Of a stretch of DNA of 64,000 nt, positions 27,241 to 36,218 are shown in pieces; position 1 is the stretch's first letter, and every line of letters starts with the position of its first letter. The notes below the pieces were generated by a model. That model did no database searches. It was not told the origin of the DNA and worked only from the letters and a program-made list of their open reading frames with translations. The stretch covers positions 1,492,501 to 1,556,500 of the forward strand of contig NZ_VHJK01000001.1 in assembly GCF_007004095.1 (NCBI RefSeq). The letters run 5' to 3'. A program made the position numbers and the translations under genes. Origin of the DNA: Erythrobacter insulae (GTDB lineage Bacteria > Pseudomonadota > Alphaproteobacteria > Sphingomonadales > Sphingomonadaceae).

Positions 27241-27275
27241 AAAATCGCGTTATCCTTGATGCGATTTTTACTCTT
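27241..27275. terminator. Weak hairpin with T-rich tail between pssE-like gene and wecC
   Basis: AAAATCGC (27241-27248) and GCGATTTT (27261-27268) pair over a 12-base loop, followed on the plus strand by T-A-C-T-C-T5. On the minus strand the arm also ends in a short T run. It lies in the 126-base gap between the pssE-like gene and the wecC start, both on the minus strand. It could be a terminator of the pssE-like gene or an operator for wecC. Low confidence because the stem is AT-rich. Confidence 0.3.
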
Positions 27276-27317
27276 TTTACAAAAGGGGCTGAAAAGCACC
27301 TAAAGGAACAAAGCGCC

Positions 27318-27800
27318 CTATAACTGCCCGGTTTCAATGAATTTCGTCACAGCAGCGTGCAATTGTCGCGCGCTTTCGGAAGGCGTCACCGGAAATGATT
27401 TCATCGCCAAACCATCGTCAATCCGGCTGGCCAATTGTGTTTCATCCATCGCCACAAGCACCCCGGCTCTATTCGCCAGTTTGGATACTGTCGCAATCTG
27501 ATGATCGTTGCGATGCTCACCCAGGTCGGCGCGGCGAGGCACAAGGACAACCGGTTTCCCGAACCTTTGCGCGGTCAGCACTGCGCCGATCCCGGCATGG
27601 CTTATGATCAGCTGCGATTGCCGGACGAGTTCTTCGAAATCGGCGGCGGCAATCCTGTTATGCGCTTCCATGTTTTCGGGTTTGTAGGTGCCCGCACCGA
27701 TCTGCGCGACCACCCGCATCCCGAGCGTCGGTGCAAGCGCATCCATAGCCCGGATGAGCCGGTCAAAACCCAGCTGCATACCGACCGTGACAAGGATCAC
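27318..27800 (-). CDS. PssE/Alg13-like glycosyltransferase catalytic subunit
   Basis: 160 residues from the GTG at 27800, which overlaps the stop of the upstream gene (GTGA) and follows a GGGGGGCGG. I-L-V-T-V-G-M-Q-L-G-F-D-R-L is the N-terminal motif of Alg13/EpsF/PssE, and I-I-S-H-A-G-I-G-A-V-L with V-V-L-V-P-R is the UDP-sugar-binding C-terminal part of a GT-B half (GT28 C-domain). It needs the PssD-like partner for activity and would add the second sugar of the repeat unit at the inner membrane. An ATG at 27863 exists but lies deep in the partner gene. Confidence 0.85.
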   Translation of the reverse strand: MILVTVGMQLGFDRLIRAMDALAPTLGMRVVAQIGAGTYKPENMEAHNRIAAADFEELVRQSQLIISHAGIGAVLTAQRFGKPVVLVPRRADLGEHRNDHQIATVSKLANRAGVLVAMDETQLASRIDDGLAMKSFPVTPSESARQLHAAVTKFIETGQL

Positions 27801-28273
27801 AGCACCGCCCCCCGATACGAGGGCTGCGGATCGCCGCAAAGGCTTTCCCACTGGGTCAGGCATTCATGCGCGAATGTTTTGGACAGCCTGCCGCACATCG
27901 ACAATTCCTCCCCATTGGCGACACTATCGATCCATAGCGTTTTGGCGCCAATCAGACGGCCTGCAACAATGCAGAAGAAACCGGGCGCTGCCCCGGTGGA
28001 GATAACCACATCCGGACGCAGCCGTGCTACGGTCCATAGCGCGGCCATAGCGCACAGCGCAGCGCGAAAAGGTGTGTCCTGATTGCAATCGGGCAATATC
28101 GATGCGTTCTTCACCTGATGCTGTTCTGCCAGGCTGGTATCGGTCGTGGCAAAGCGGACATCGTATTTTTCCAAAGTCCCGCGCAGCAGCATGAGCTGTT
28201 CCCAGTGCCCGCCTCCAGATGCCGCTGCCAAGACCCGTTTTGTGGCTTTGCCCACGATTTGCTTACCTGCCAT
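27797..28273 (-). CDS. PssD/Alg14-like glycosyltransferase membrane-anchoring subunit
   Basis: About 158 residues from the ATG at 28273; an ATG at 28345 is an alternative and no ribosome binding site decides it. V-L-A-A-A-S-G-G-G-H-W-E-Q-L-M-L-L opens the Alg14 family (PF08660), and D-V-V-I-S-T-G-A-A-P-G-F-F with L-W-I-D-S-V-A-N complete it. The acceptor-binding half of a split GT-B enzyme, it recruits the Alg13-like subunit encoded next to it. It is divergent from the racemase gene at 28428. Confidence 0.83.
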   Translation of the reverse strand: MAGKQIVGKATKRVLAAASGGGHWEQLMLLRGTLEKYDVRFATTDTSLAEQHQVKNASILPDCNQDTPFRAALCAMAALWTVARLRPDVVISTGAAPGFFCIVAGRLIGAKTLWIDSVANGEELSMCGRLSKTFAHECLTQWESLCGDPQPSYRGAVL

Positions 28274-28427
28274 TTGCACCGCAAGATTGCGGGATTTCAG
28301 GCAGTATTGCGCGGGTTGCCCCGCTGTCAATTCATACCCTTGCACAAATCAGACTGACGATCGCCGGGCGCCTCTTGCCCTCCCGCGCGTCTCGCGTCAG
28401 AAGCTCCAGCCAAGAGGAGAGCATGAT

Positions 28428-29507
28428 ATGAGCACACCCGCAGGTCCGCTTACCGGACTTAAAGTCATCGAATTTGCCGGGATTGGTCCGGGGCCGCATG
28501 TTGCCATGCTGCTGGCTGATCTGGGCGCGGAGGTGGTGCGGATTGATCGGCCCGGTGGCGGCGTGATGAATCCGGTGGTGGAACGTGCGCGCAACCGCGT
28601 AACGGCGGATCTCAAAAGCGAAGAAGGCAAAGCGTTTTGCCGTGAAGCCGCAAGCAAGGCCGATGTGCTGATCGAGGGATTGCGCCCCGGCGTGATGGAG
28701 CGGTTGGGGCTTGGCCCGGATGAGCTGCTGGCGGATAATCCGCGCCTTATCTATGCCCGTATGACCGGCTGGGGTCAGGATGGGCCGCTGGCTCAGGCGG
28801 CGGGCCACGATATCAATTACATCGCGCTGACCGGTGCGCTCGATGCGATTGGCAAGGCAGGCGAAACCGCGGTTCCGCCGCAAAATCTGGTCGGCGATTT
28901 TGGCGGCGGTTCCATGTATTGCGCATTCGGGATTATGGCCGCGCTGTATGAACGCGAACGATCCGGCAAAGGCCAGGTCGTCGATGCCGCGATTGTCGAT
29001 GGCACAACCAGCCTGATGAGTTTCTTTTTCGGATTGCCCAAATCTGCAGTGCGCACCACAGAGCGCGGCAAAGGCTTGCTGGGCGGGGCATCGCATTTCT
29101 ATCGCTGTTTCAAATGTGCAGACGGCAAAGAAATCTCGCTGGGCGCGATCGAACCGCAATTCTATGCCGAATTGCTCGCCAGATCGGGCGCTCCGGCAGA
29201 GCTTGCCGAAGGGCAGATGAACCCGGCCAATTGGGATGAATATGCACAGAAAATGGCGGCTTTGTTCGTAACCAAAACGCGCGATGAATGGTGCGAATTG
29301 CTAGAGGGGACAGACGCCTGTTTTGCGCCTGTCATGCAATTGGATGAAGCGCGCGAGCATCCGCATATGAAAGCACGCGGCGCTTTTGTGGAACATGATG
29401 GGGCGTGGCATACGGCGCCGGCACCGCGTTTCAGCCGGACGCCCGGCGCAGTGCGATCAAGCGCGGATAACGGCGCCGATGTGGTCGCCGGCTGGACGAA
29501 AGGCTAA
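28428..29507 (+). CDS. Alpha-methylacyl-CoA racemase (CaiB/BaiF CoA-transferase family)
   Basis: 359 residues from the ATG at 28428 with AGAGGAGA just upstream; the frame stays open upstream to 28146, but that part is not conserved-looking. G-L-K-V-I-E-F-A-G-I-G-P-G-P-H-V-A-M-L-L is the family N-terminus. The AMACR catalytic His sits in G-H-D-I-N-Y-I-A-L-T-G and the Asp in G-D-F-G-G-G-S-M, so racemase rather than CoA-transferase activity is expected. It would invert 2-methylacyl-CoA in branched lipid or sterol breakdown. The MaoC gene starts 4 bases after its stop. Confidence 0.9.
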   Translation: MSTPAGPLTGLKVIEFAGIGPGPHVAMLLADLGAEVVRIDRPGGGVMNPVVERARNRVTADLKSEEGKAFCREAASKADVLIEGLRPGVMERLGLGPDELLADNPRLIYARMTGWGQDGPLAQAAGHDINYIALTGALDAIGKAGETAVPPQNLVGDFGGGSMYCAFGIMAALYERERSGKGQVVDAAIVDGTTSLMSFFFGLPKSAVRTTERGKGLLGGASHFYRCFKCADGKEISLGAIEPQFYAELLARSGAPAELAEGQMNPANWDEYAQKMAALFVTKTRDEWCELLEGTDACFAPVMQLDEAREHPHMKARGAFVEHDGAWHTAPAPRFSRTPGAVRSSADNGADVVAGWTKG

Positions 29508-29510
29508 ACC

Positions 29511-29960
29511 ATGGCAGGCAAATTCTTTGACGAATGGCAGGTTGGCGACCGGGTCGAACACGAAATCCGGCGCACAGTGACAGAAACCGACAATCTGCTG
29601 TTTTCCACCATGACCCACAATCCGCAGCCGCTGCATCTGGATATAGAAGCCGCCAAGGAAAGCGGCTTTGGCCAGATTCTGGTGAATTCGACTTTCACAT
29701 TCTCGCTGCTTGTCGGATTGTCAGTTGGCGATACGACGCTGGGCACTCTGATTGCCAATCTTGGATTTGATAAAGTGGTGACGCCGAAACCGGTTTTTAT
29801 CGGCGATACGATGCGTGCGCAAAGCGAAGTGAAAGAGCTTCGGGCAAGCAAATCACGGCCCGAAGCAGGCATCGTTACCTTTACGCATGAACTGCTTAAT
29901 CAGCGCGATGAGGTGGTTTGCCGGTGCGAAAGGTCGGCTCTGCTGCGCCGTTCTGCTTGA
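29511..29960 (+). CDS. MaoC-family (hot-dog) enoyl-CoA hydratase/dehydratase
   Basis: 149 residues. D-E-W-Q-V-G-D-R-V-E-H is the opening of MaoC dehydratases, and M-T-H-N-P-Q-P-L-H-L-D-I-E-A-A is the R-hydratase motif (N/D..P.H.D). It probably hydrates an enoyl-CoA in the same acyl-CoA pathway as the racemase upstream (operon, 3-base gap). AAAGG at 29499-29503 precedes the ATG. Related proteins also act on mesaconyl-CoA, so the exact acyl group is open. Confidence 0.85.
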   Translation: MAGKFFDEWQVGDRVEHEIRRTVTETDNLLFSTMTHNPQPLHLDIEAAKESGFGQILVNSTFTFSLLVGLSVGDTTLGTLIANLGFDKVVTPKPVFIGDTMRAQSEVKELRASKSRPEAGIVTFTHELLNQRDEVVCRCERSALLRRSA

Positions 29961-30018
29961 CGAACGGTAAGTTTAAGGCGCACACTCCGCGACAGAGAGA
30001 AAAGGGGAGAGGCGCATA

Positions 30019-31923
30019 ATGCGTGGTTGGACCAGGCTTGCACTTGCAGGCATTTCGGCATTGGCAGTGACAGCGTGCGATAGCTTGGTCGCGGTTGACG
30101 AAGCGCAGAGCGGCGATGGGACAGGCACCATCGAGCTCGCCGAATTTCCTGACCGTCCCTATTGGGGCGACACGCATCTTCACACTGACAATTCGGTTGA
30201 TGCGTTCGGTTTCGGAGTGCGGCTTGGCCCGGAAGAGGCTTTGAAGTTTGCTCGCGGTGATGCTGTCACCTCGACCACGGGGGCAGAGGCGAAACTGGCC
30301 CGCCCGCTCGATTTTCTGGTGATCGCGGACCACTCCGATGGCCTTGGCGCGACGCGGCGGCTGTATGATGCGCCGCGCTTTTTGATTCAGGATGAAACGC
30401 TGCTGCGCTGGCATGACATGATGCATGAAAGCCCGGAGCAATCTCAGCTGGCGATTGCCGAGCTGATCACCGCTGCGGCGGATGGCACGCTGCCCGAAGC
30501 ATTCGCCGATCCTGAAGCCAATGCAGAGAATACGCGGGACATCTGGACCACGCATCTGAATACCCTTGACCGGTATAACAAGCCGGGTGAATTCACCGCT
30601 TTGGCCGGTTTTGAATGGACACGGATGCCGGATGGCAACAACCTGCACCGGGTTGTGATGTTCCGGGATGGCAGCGCCCAAACCAGCCAGGTTATCCCGT
30701 TTCGCGGACAGACCACCACAGCGGAACAATTGTGGGATTACATGGCCGCTTATTCCGAGGCGACCGGTGGCAAGGTTCTGGCCATTCCGCACAATTCGAA
30801 CCTGTCCAACGGGCTGATGTTTGAAATGACGATGCCCGATGGTTCGCCCATGACGGCGGCCTATGCGGCCAAACGCGCGCAGGCCGAGCCAGTGGTCGAA
30901 GTGACCCAGATCAAAGGTGACAGCGAGACGCATCCGTTCCTTTCGCCGAATGATGAGATGGCGGGATTTGGCGTTGCGGGCTGGGAATTGGGCAATCTGC
31001 CGCTGACTGCGCGGCGGACTGATGAAATGCTCGGCGGCAGCTATGTCCGTGAGGCGTTGAAACGCGGTCTTTCGCTCGAAGAACAGCTGGGCGTGAACCC
31101 CTACGCTTTCGGGATGGTCGGATCGACAGACAGCCACACGGCGCTGGCCACGGGCGATGAAGACAATTTCTGGGGCAAGCACACCGGCAATGAGCCCGCC
31201 ATCACAGACCGGGCTGTTACTGCGCAAAACCTTGGCACGCGGCAGGGCCGGTTTGGCTGGAATTACCTTGCTGGCGGATACGCAGCGGCATGGGCGCGGG
31301 GCAATACGCGCGCGGAAATCTTCGACGCGTTCCAGCGGCGCGAAGTGTATGCCACCACCGGCCCGCGCATGAGCGTGCGGGTGTTTGGCGGCTTTGGCTT
31401 TGAAGATGCCGATTGGGACGCCGACTGGGTGCGTAAAGGCTACAGCGAAGGCGTACCGATGGGCGGTGAGCTTACAGATGGCGGTGAGGCGCCGCGCTTT
31501 ATGATCAGCGCGCTTAAAGATCCCGATGGGGCCAATCTGGACCGGGTGCAGATCGTGAAAGGTTATCTCGATAGCGCGGGCGACATGCGCGAACAGGTCT
31601 ATGATGTCGTGTGGAGCGATATGGATAGCCGCGCGCGTTCCGGCGGAAAGGTTCCGGCGGTCGGAGACACCGTTGACCGGGCAAATGCGACCTACACGAA
31701 TGATATCGGGGCAGCGGAACTGCGCAGTGTTTGGACCGATCCCGATTATACGCCGGGCGCGCGCGCGTTTTATTATGTCCGTGTGCTCGAAATTCCGACG
31801 CCGCGCTGGTCATTGTTCGATGCAGTGCGCTTTGGCTTGACGCTCAGCGAAGAGGCCATGGCTGACAGCGTCGCGCAGGAACGCGCTTACACTTCGCCGA
31901 TCTGGCTCAAACCGAGCGCCTGA
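30019..31923 (+). CDS. DUF3604 lipoprotein (PHP-like metal-dependent family)
   Basis: 634 residues. A signal peptide with lipobox A-V-T-A-C (Cys20) predicts a lipoprotein. F-P-D-R-P-Y-W-G-D-T-H-L-H-T-D-N-S opens DUF3604, with F-L-V-I-A-D-H-S-D-G-L and G-S-T-D-S-H-T-A-L further on. These are the H-x-H and D-H/D-x-H metal-ligand blocks of the PHP-like fold, so a hydrolase is likely, but no substrate is established. GGGGAGAGG is upstream of the ATG. It leads a three-gene unit with a parvulin and a HupE-like protein. Confidence 0.88.
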   Translation: MRGWTRLALAGISALAVTACDSLVAVDEAQSGDGTGTIELAEFPDRPYWGDTHLHTDNSVDAFGFGVRLGPEEALKFARGDAVTSTTGAEAKLARPLDFLVIADHSDGLGATRRLYDAPRFLIQDETLLRWHDMMHESPEQSQLAIAELITAAADGTLPEAFADPEANAENTRDIWTTHLNTLDRYNKPGEFTALAGFEWTRMPDGNNLHRVVMFRDGSAQTSQVIPFRGQTTTAEQLWDYMAAYSEATGGKVLAIPHNSNLSNGLMFEMTMPDGSPMTAAYAAKRAQAEPVVEVTQIKGDSETHPFLSPNDEMAGFGVAGWELGNLPLTARRTDEMLGGSYVREALKRGLSLEEQLGVNPYAFGMVGSTDSHTALATGDEDNFWGKHTGNEPAITDRAVTAQNLGTRQGRFGWNYLAGGYAAAWARGNTRAEIFDAFQRREVYATTGPRMSVRVFGGFGFEDADWDADWVRKGYSEGVPMGGELTDGGEAPRFMISALKDPDGANLDRVQIVKGYLDSAGDMREQVYDVVWSDMDSRARSGGKVPAVGDTVDRANATYTNDIGAAELRSVWTDPDYTPGARAFYYVRVLEIPTPRWSLFDAVRFGLTLSEEAMADSVAQERAYTSPIWLKPSA

Positions 31924-31946
31924 AGCCCGAGCAACGGAAAGCGCCT

Positions 31947-32756
31947 GTGACCCTTCCACGCTGGACCCGTGAACCTCTCGTCCATTTCATGATCGCAGGT
32001 GCGCTGGTCTATGCGTTCTTCGCGTGGACCGGCGGGACCGCTGTCGATCCGTCTTCCCGCGTGATCCAAGTGGACCGCGAAGCGCAGGCGCAATTGTCAT
32101 TGCAATTCGAACGCACGATGGGCCGCGCACCAACGGATGCCGAACTTGACGCGCAGATCGACCAATTCATTCGCGATGAAGTGCTGTACCGCGAAGCGTT
32201 GCGGCTGGGGCTTGATCAGGGCGATACAATCGTGCGGCAGCGATTGGTGTCCAAGATGGATATGGCAGCCGCAGCCGCAGCAGAGAATGCGGAACCGGAT
32301 GACGCGGCGTTGCGCGCGTTTCTTAAGGATAACAGCGAGCGGTATCAGACCGCCCTCGATACCGATTTTGATCAGGTGTATTTCCGCAGTTCTGCCGCGG
32401 CGCGCGCGGCTTTAAACCGGATCAATGACACGCAAGACTGGCAAGGCATTGGCCAACCCATCAGCTTGCCTGCCAGCATGGAAGCCGCCTCGCAGCGGGT
32501 TATCCGTGACCGGTTTGGCGAGGAATTTGGCACCGGTATCGCAGCGCTCGATACAGGTGCCCGCTGGCAAGGGCCATTGCGCTCCGGTTTTGGTTGGCAC
32601 TTGGTTCGGATCCGCGCGCGCGTTTCTGGCGGTGCGGGCTTTGACGCGCTCCGCCAGCAACTCGCCAATGACTGGCGCAGCGCCGAAATCGCCGAGCGCA
32701 AACAGCGCGCATTCGGCGTCCTGCGCGAGGCCTATCGGGTCGAGATTGATCGGTGA
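31947..32756 (+). CDS. Parvulin-type peptidyl-prolyl cis-trans isomerase, membrane-anchored
   Basis: 269 residues from a GTG at 31947. A membrane helix at ~14-30 is followed by a SurA/PpiD-like N-terminal helical region (I-D-Q-F-I-R-D-E-V-L-Y-R-E-A-L-R-L-G-L) and a parvulin domain (W-Q-G-P-L-R-S-G-F-G-W-H-L-V-R-I near 210-225). It would assist folding in the periplasm. The stop overlaps the GTG of the HupE-like gene (GTGA). It probably serves the other two products of the unit. Confidence 0.83.
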   Translation: MTLPRWTREPLVHFMIAGALVYAFFAWTGGTAVDPSSRVIQVDREAQAQLSLQFERTMGRAPTDAELDAQIDQFIRDEVLYREALRLGLDQGDTIVRQRLVSKMDMAAAAAAENAEPDDAALRAFLKDNSERYQTALDTDFDQVYFRSSAAARAALNRINDTQDWQGIGQPISLPASMEAASQRVIRDRFGEEFGTGIAALDTGARWQGPLRSGFGWHLVRIRARVSGGAGFDALRQQLANDWRSAEIAERKQRAFGVLREAYRVEIDR

Positions 32757-33754
32757 AACACGCATGGCGCGTCATCCTGATGGCGGTGCTCGCATCGCTT
32801 GCAGCGCCGCTGCTGGCGGATGAGCTGCGCCCGGCGATTGTCGAACTGACCGAACGAGAGCCGGGGCAATGGGCGCTGGAATGGAAAATACCCGTGGCGG
32901 CAAATGCGCGCGGCACTGCGCCGCGATTGGCGCAGCCGGTTATCCCGCAAAACTGCGAATTCAAGGTCGAACCGGTTCAGCGCGCCGCGCCTCTGGCATT
33001 GCTCGGGACTGCGCAGCTCGATTGCAACGGCGATCTGGGAAAGGCGACGTTTGGCCTGAGCGAGCTTATCGGCAGTGCTGATGCGATTGCCCGCGTCGCC
33101 CCGCTGGCACAGCCCGTCCAGACTTTTCGGCTTACGGCGCAAACGCCCACGGCAACCATCGCCGCAAAGCCGGACAGATGGGCTGTGGCACGCGATTATT
33201 TCGTCATCGGGGCCGAACATATCCTGTTCGGGTGGGATCACCTGCTGTTCGTCATCGCGCTGGTCCTGTTGGTGCGCCGGGGCTGGGCTGTGGTGAAAGC
33301 GGCGACGGCATTTACCGCAGCGCATTCCATCACACTGGTCGCGACTACGCTTGGCTATGCGGGTCTGCCGAGCCGTCCGGTCGAAGCGCTCATCGCGCTT
33401 TCGATCGTGTTTCTCGCGGTTGAGGTTATCCGCGCAATCCGTGCACCTGACCAACCAACATGGACACGCCGGATGCCGTGGGTGGCCGCGTTCGCATTTG
33501 GTCTGCTGCACGGGTTTGGGTTTGCCGGTGCGCTTTCCGATATCGGCTTACCCCAAGGCGAAATTGCCAGCGCTTTGGTGGCTTTTAATGTCGGGGTCGA
33601 AGCGGGGCAATTGCTGGTCATCGCTGCGCTTATGGCGGTCCTTGCCGCCATGAAGCGGGGACTGCCCGGCGCAGAAATTCCTGCGATCCGCGCGGCGACT
33701 TACGCCATCGGGATCACCGGCAGTTTCTGGGTGTTCGAACGGTTGCTTGGTTAG
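32753..33754 (+). CDS. HupE/UreJ-family membrane protein
   Basis: 333 residues from a GTG at 32753 that overlaps the upstream stop. A signal peptide precedes a ~130-residue periplasmic domain, then comes the C-terminal HupE_UreJ_2-type domain: F-V-I-G-A-E-H-I-L-F-G-W-D-H-L-L-F-V-I-A-L, A-H-S-I-T-L, and L-L-H-G-F-G-F-A-G-A-L, with about six membrane helices and conserved His that could bind a metal. HupE relatives are nickel permeases, but in this DUF3604-linked form the cargo is unknown. Its end overlaps the end of the OMF gene on the other strand by 4 bases. Confidence 0.85.
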   Translation: MKHAWRVILMAVLASLAAPLLADELRPAIVELTEREPGQWALEWKIPVAANARGTAPRLAQPVIPQNCEFKVEPVQRAAPLALLGTAQLDCNGDLGKATFGLSELIGSADAIARVAPLAQPVQTFRLTAQTPTATIAAKPDRWAVARDYFVIGAEHILFGWDHLLFVIALVLLVRRGWAVVKAATAFTAAHSITLVATTLGYAGLPSRPVEALIALSIVFLAVEVIRAIRAPDQPTWTRRMPWVAAFAFGLLHGFGFAGALSDIGLPQGEIASALVAFNVGVEAGQLLVIAALMAVLAAMKRGLPGAEIPAIRAATYAIGITGSFWVFERLLG

Positions 33755-35157
33755 TTCGCGGGATTATCCCCGCCGAGCGCTTGCCATAGCAGGATGCGCG
33801 CGCGCTGTGCCCGTCCCAAAGCGGCCGCTGTGCGTTCTCCGCTGGCATCGGCTGCGCGGCGGGCTTCGAGCACTTCGAGAAAATTGGAAAGGCCCGCGCG
33901 GTAGCGTGTGTCGGCCAATCTCGCCGCACGCTGCAATTCGCTTTGCTCTTTTTCGGCAAGGGCTGCTTCGGCATCGCTCGCCCCGATCAATCCGTATGCT
34001 GCCTCTGTATCGCCCAAAGCCTGAAAGACAGCGCCTCGATACGCGGCAAAAGCGGTCTTTTTATTGGCGGCGGCGCCATCAATTTCTGCCTCTATCCGGC
34101 CAAAGTCGATCAGCGGTCCGGCCACACCTGCTGCCAACGTGCCGACAATTGAATCCTCGTTAAAGAAATCGCCGGGATTGAAAGCGAGCAAGCCAAGGAC
34201 ACCCGATAGCGTCAGGCTGGGGAAACGCGAGCGGGCCGCGGCGGCAAGCTCGGCATCGGTCGCCGCGAGCTCACTGGCAGCGGCCAGCACATCGGGGCGA
34301 TTGGTCAGCAAATCGGATGGCAGCGTTGCAGGTGCAGGGGCGGCGGATAGCTGCGGCGCTGCTGCGCCAAGCGCGGCGGTAACTTCTGCCGCGCTTTGAC
34401 CGGTCAATGTGATCAAACGCCCGACAATCCGCACGCGCTCGCTTTGCAAGGCGGCAAGACGCGATCGGGATGCGCTGGCGGCGGCCTCTGCGCGAACGCG
34501 GTCAAAGCCCGGAGCGATGCCCGAATCTGCGCGTTTTTTGGCAAGCGAGGCCAGCTGACTTGCCGCATCGACGTCGCTCTGGATGGCCGCCCCGCGGGCC
34601 TCGATCACGCGCCAATCGGTCACGCTGCCCGCTATCTCTGCCAGCAAGGCAATGCGCACTGCACTGGCCGATGCGCTTGCGCTGTCGATGCGGGCAATGG
34701 CGGCGCGTTCCTGTGCCTTTAACCGGCCAAACAGATCGGCATCCCAACTGGCGATCAGGTTTGCGCCGTATGACACTTGCTCTGTTTCGATAAACCCTGC
34801 GGCTCCGGCGGCATCGCCGAACTGGTTCGGGTTGATGCGCGTCCCGGTGACCGCACCATCAACACCGACATTGGGCAATCGCTGTGCGCCTGAACGGCGT
34901 GCGCCTGCACGCGCCGCCTCTACGCGGGCAAGCGCTTCGGCGAGGCTGGGGCCATTGGCCAGCGCGGCGCTTGAAAGGGATTGATAGGCGGGGTCTGCAA
35001 CCGGCAGCAATGCTGCGATGCGGGCACTGGTCGCCGCATCGCCCTTATAGGTGAAATCCTGCGGCAGTTCGGGCGCGGGGGTTGCGATTTCAGGCGGCGG
35101 TCCGGCGACGCAGGCCCCCAATGTCACGGCTATCGATAAAGCAAGCAGCTGGCGCAT
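33751..35157 (-). CDS. Outer-membrane factor of an efflux system (NodT/TolC-like lipoprotein)
   Basis: 468 residues. A signal peptide with lipobox L-G-A-C at Cys16 is followed by two OEP repeats rich in Ala/Glu/Leu coiled coil (L-A-E-A-L-A-R-V-E-A-A-R-A-G-A-R-R-S-G near 70-90 and a matching one near 390-440). L-L-T-N-R-P-D-V-L-A-A is the hallmark R-P-D-V motif of the NodT family. It would form the outer-membrane exit duct. It is the last gene of the four-gene export operon, 6 bases after the adaptor gene. Confidence 0.9.
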   Translation of the reverse strand: MRQLLALSIAVTLGACVAGPPPEIATPAPELPQDFTYKGDAATSARIAALLPVADPAYQSLSSAALANGPSLAEALARVEAARAGARRSGAQRLPNVGVDGAVTGTRINPNQFGDAAGAAGFIETEQVSYGANLIASWDADLFGRLKAQERAAIARIDSASASASAVRIALLAEIAGSVTDWRVIEARGAAIQSDVDAASQLASLAKKRADSGIAPGFDRVRAEAAASASRSRLAALQSERVRIVGRLITLTGQSAAEVTAALGAAAPQLSAAPAPATLPSDLLTNRPDVLAAASELAATDAELAAAARSRFPSLTLSGVLGLLAFNPGDFFNEDSIVGTLAAGVAGPLIDFGRIEAEIDGAAANKKTAFAAYRGAVFQALGDTEAAYGLIGASDAEAALAEKEQSELQRAARLADTRYRAGLSNFLEVLEARRAADASGERTAAALGRAQRARILLWQALGGDNPAN

Positions 35158-35163
35158 CTGTGC

Positions 35164-36183
35164 CTACTCCTGACCGTCTGAATTGGCGGATTGCGCCGCT
35201 GGTGCAGGGTCATTGCCAACCGCCGGGATAAAGGCATCAACCTGTTGACCAACGCGGAATGCGTCGCTTTCGGGTAGGGCATAGATCACCTGAAGCACCC
35301 GGACATCGACGCGTTCGGCGGCGCTGTTTGTCAGCTGGCGTTTGGGCACAACTTGCGGCTCGGCGCGGACAAATCTGGCTTTCACCTGAACTTGTGCTGC
35401 GCCGCGCGGCGAAACTGCGGCATCGGCGCCCATCTGGACCCGTACGGCTTCGTTTTCGTCAATATCGACCCGCACATGCAGGGGATTGGTTTCCCCCATC
35501 TGGATAAAAGGAGCGGCATTGCCGCCGCCCTGCGTCGCAACGAATTCGCCGGGCCGGATGTTCACGGCGAGGATTTCGCCGCTGATCGGTGCGCGCACGG
35601 TCAACCGTTCAATTTCGGTACGGGCGCTGGATGCGGACGCTTGTGCAGCCGCGAGCCGCGCGCGCGCGACGCTAAGCCGGCTTTTGGCCGCATTCGCCTC
35701 ACCCTCGGCGCGGATGACTTCGGAACGGCTGACAGCGGCTGGATCATCGATGGATTGAAACAGGGCAAGCTGCTGGCTCGCAGTGGTTTGTGCGGTTCGG
35801 GCTTCGGTGATGGCCGCGCGCGCTTCGGCGATGGCTGCGTTGGCTTCGGACAGGCGGGCGCGGGCGGCTCTGCTATCGACGAGGAACAGCGGCTGCCCTT
35901 TCTCAACCCGGTCACCCGGCTGAACACGCAAATCAGTGACAAGGCCCGAGAGGGCAGAGCCAATGTCGATAATTTCGCTCGATGGCTCTACCAGACCGGT
36001 GCCGGCGACACGGGGGTTTTCGGCCAGCTCACCGGTTGCCTTGGGGGGCTGCTGCTCAGGTTCGCTGGTGGATCGATCGGGCAGCGAGCCAAAGATATAA
36101 AACGCCGCGATCACTAAACCGATCAGCGCGAGAACCGGCAAAATCTGCCGTGAAAAGCTCACATTTTGGGGAAGCAGGGCCAT
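35164..36183 (-). CDS. Membrane-fusion (periplasmic adaptor) protein, DevB/HlyD type
   Basis: 339 residues. One N-terminal membrane helix (~15-33), a lipoyl half (L-V-T-D-L-R-V-Q-P-G-D-R-V-E-K-G-Q-P-L-F), a long alpha hairpin (residues ~115-200, very Ala/Arg/Glu rich), then the second lipoyl half V-R-A-P-I-S-G-E-I-L-A-V-N-I-R-P-G and a beta-barrel. It bridges the inner-membrane DevAC-like ABC unit and the outer-membrane factor. Same operon as both. Confidence 0.88.
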   Translation of the reverse strand: MALLPQNVSFSRQILPVLALIGLVIAAFYIFGSLPDRSTSEPEQQPPKATGELAENPRVAGTGLVEPSSEIIDIGSALSGLVTDLRVQPGDRVEKGQPLFLVDSRAARARLSEANAAIAEARAAITEARTAQTTASQQLALFQSIDDPAAVSRSEVIRAEGEANAAKSRLSVARARLAAAQASASSARTEIERLTVRAPISGEILAVNIRPGEFVATQGGGNAAPFIQMGETNPLHVRVDIDENEAVRVQMGADAAVSPRGAAQVQVKARFVRAEPQVVPKRQLTNSAAERVDVRVLQVIYALPESDAFRVGQQVDAFIPAVGNDPAPAAQSANSDGQE

Positions 36184-36218
36184 GGTTTCCTCGGGTTCCA
36201 GTCTAAGTTCGGGGGCAA

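Noticed and set aside
29896-31227. 443-codon open frame antisense to the DUF3604 gene
   Set aside because: The DUF3604 protein with signal peptide and conserved blocks is on the other strand; the antisense product is Arg/His-rich and featureless.
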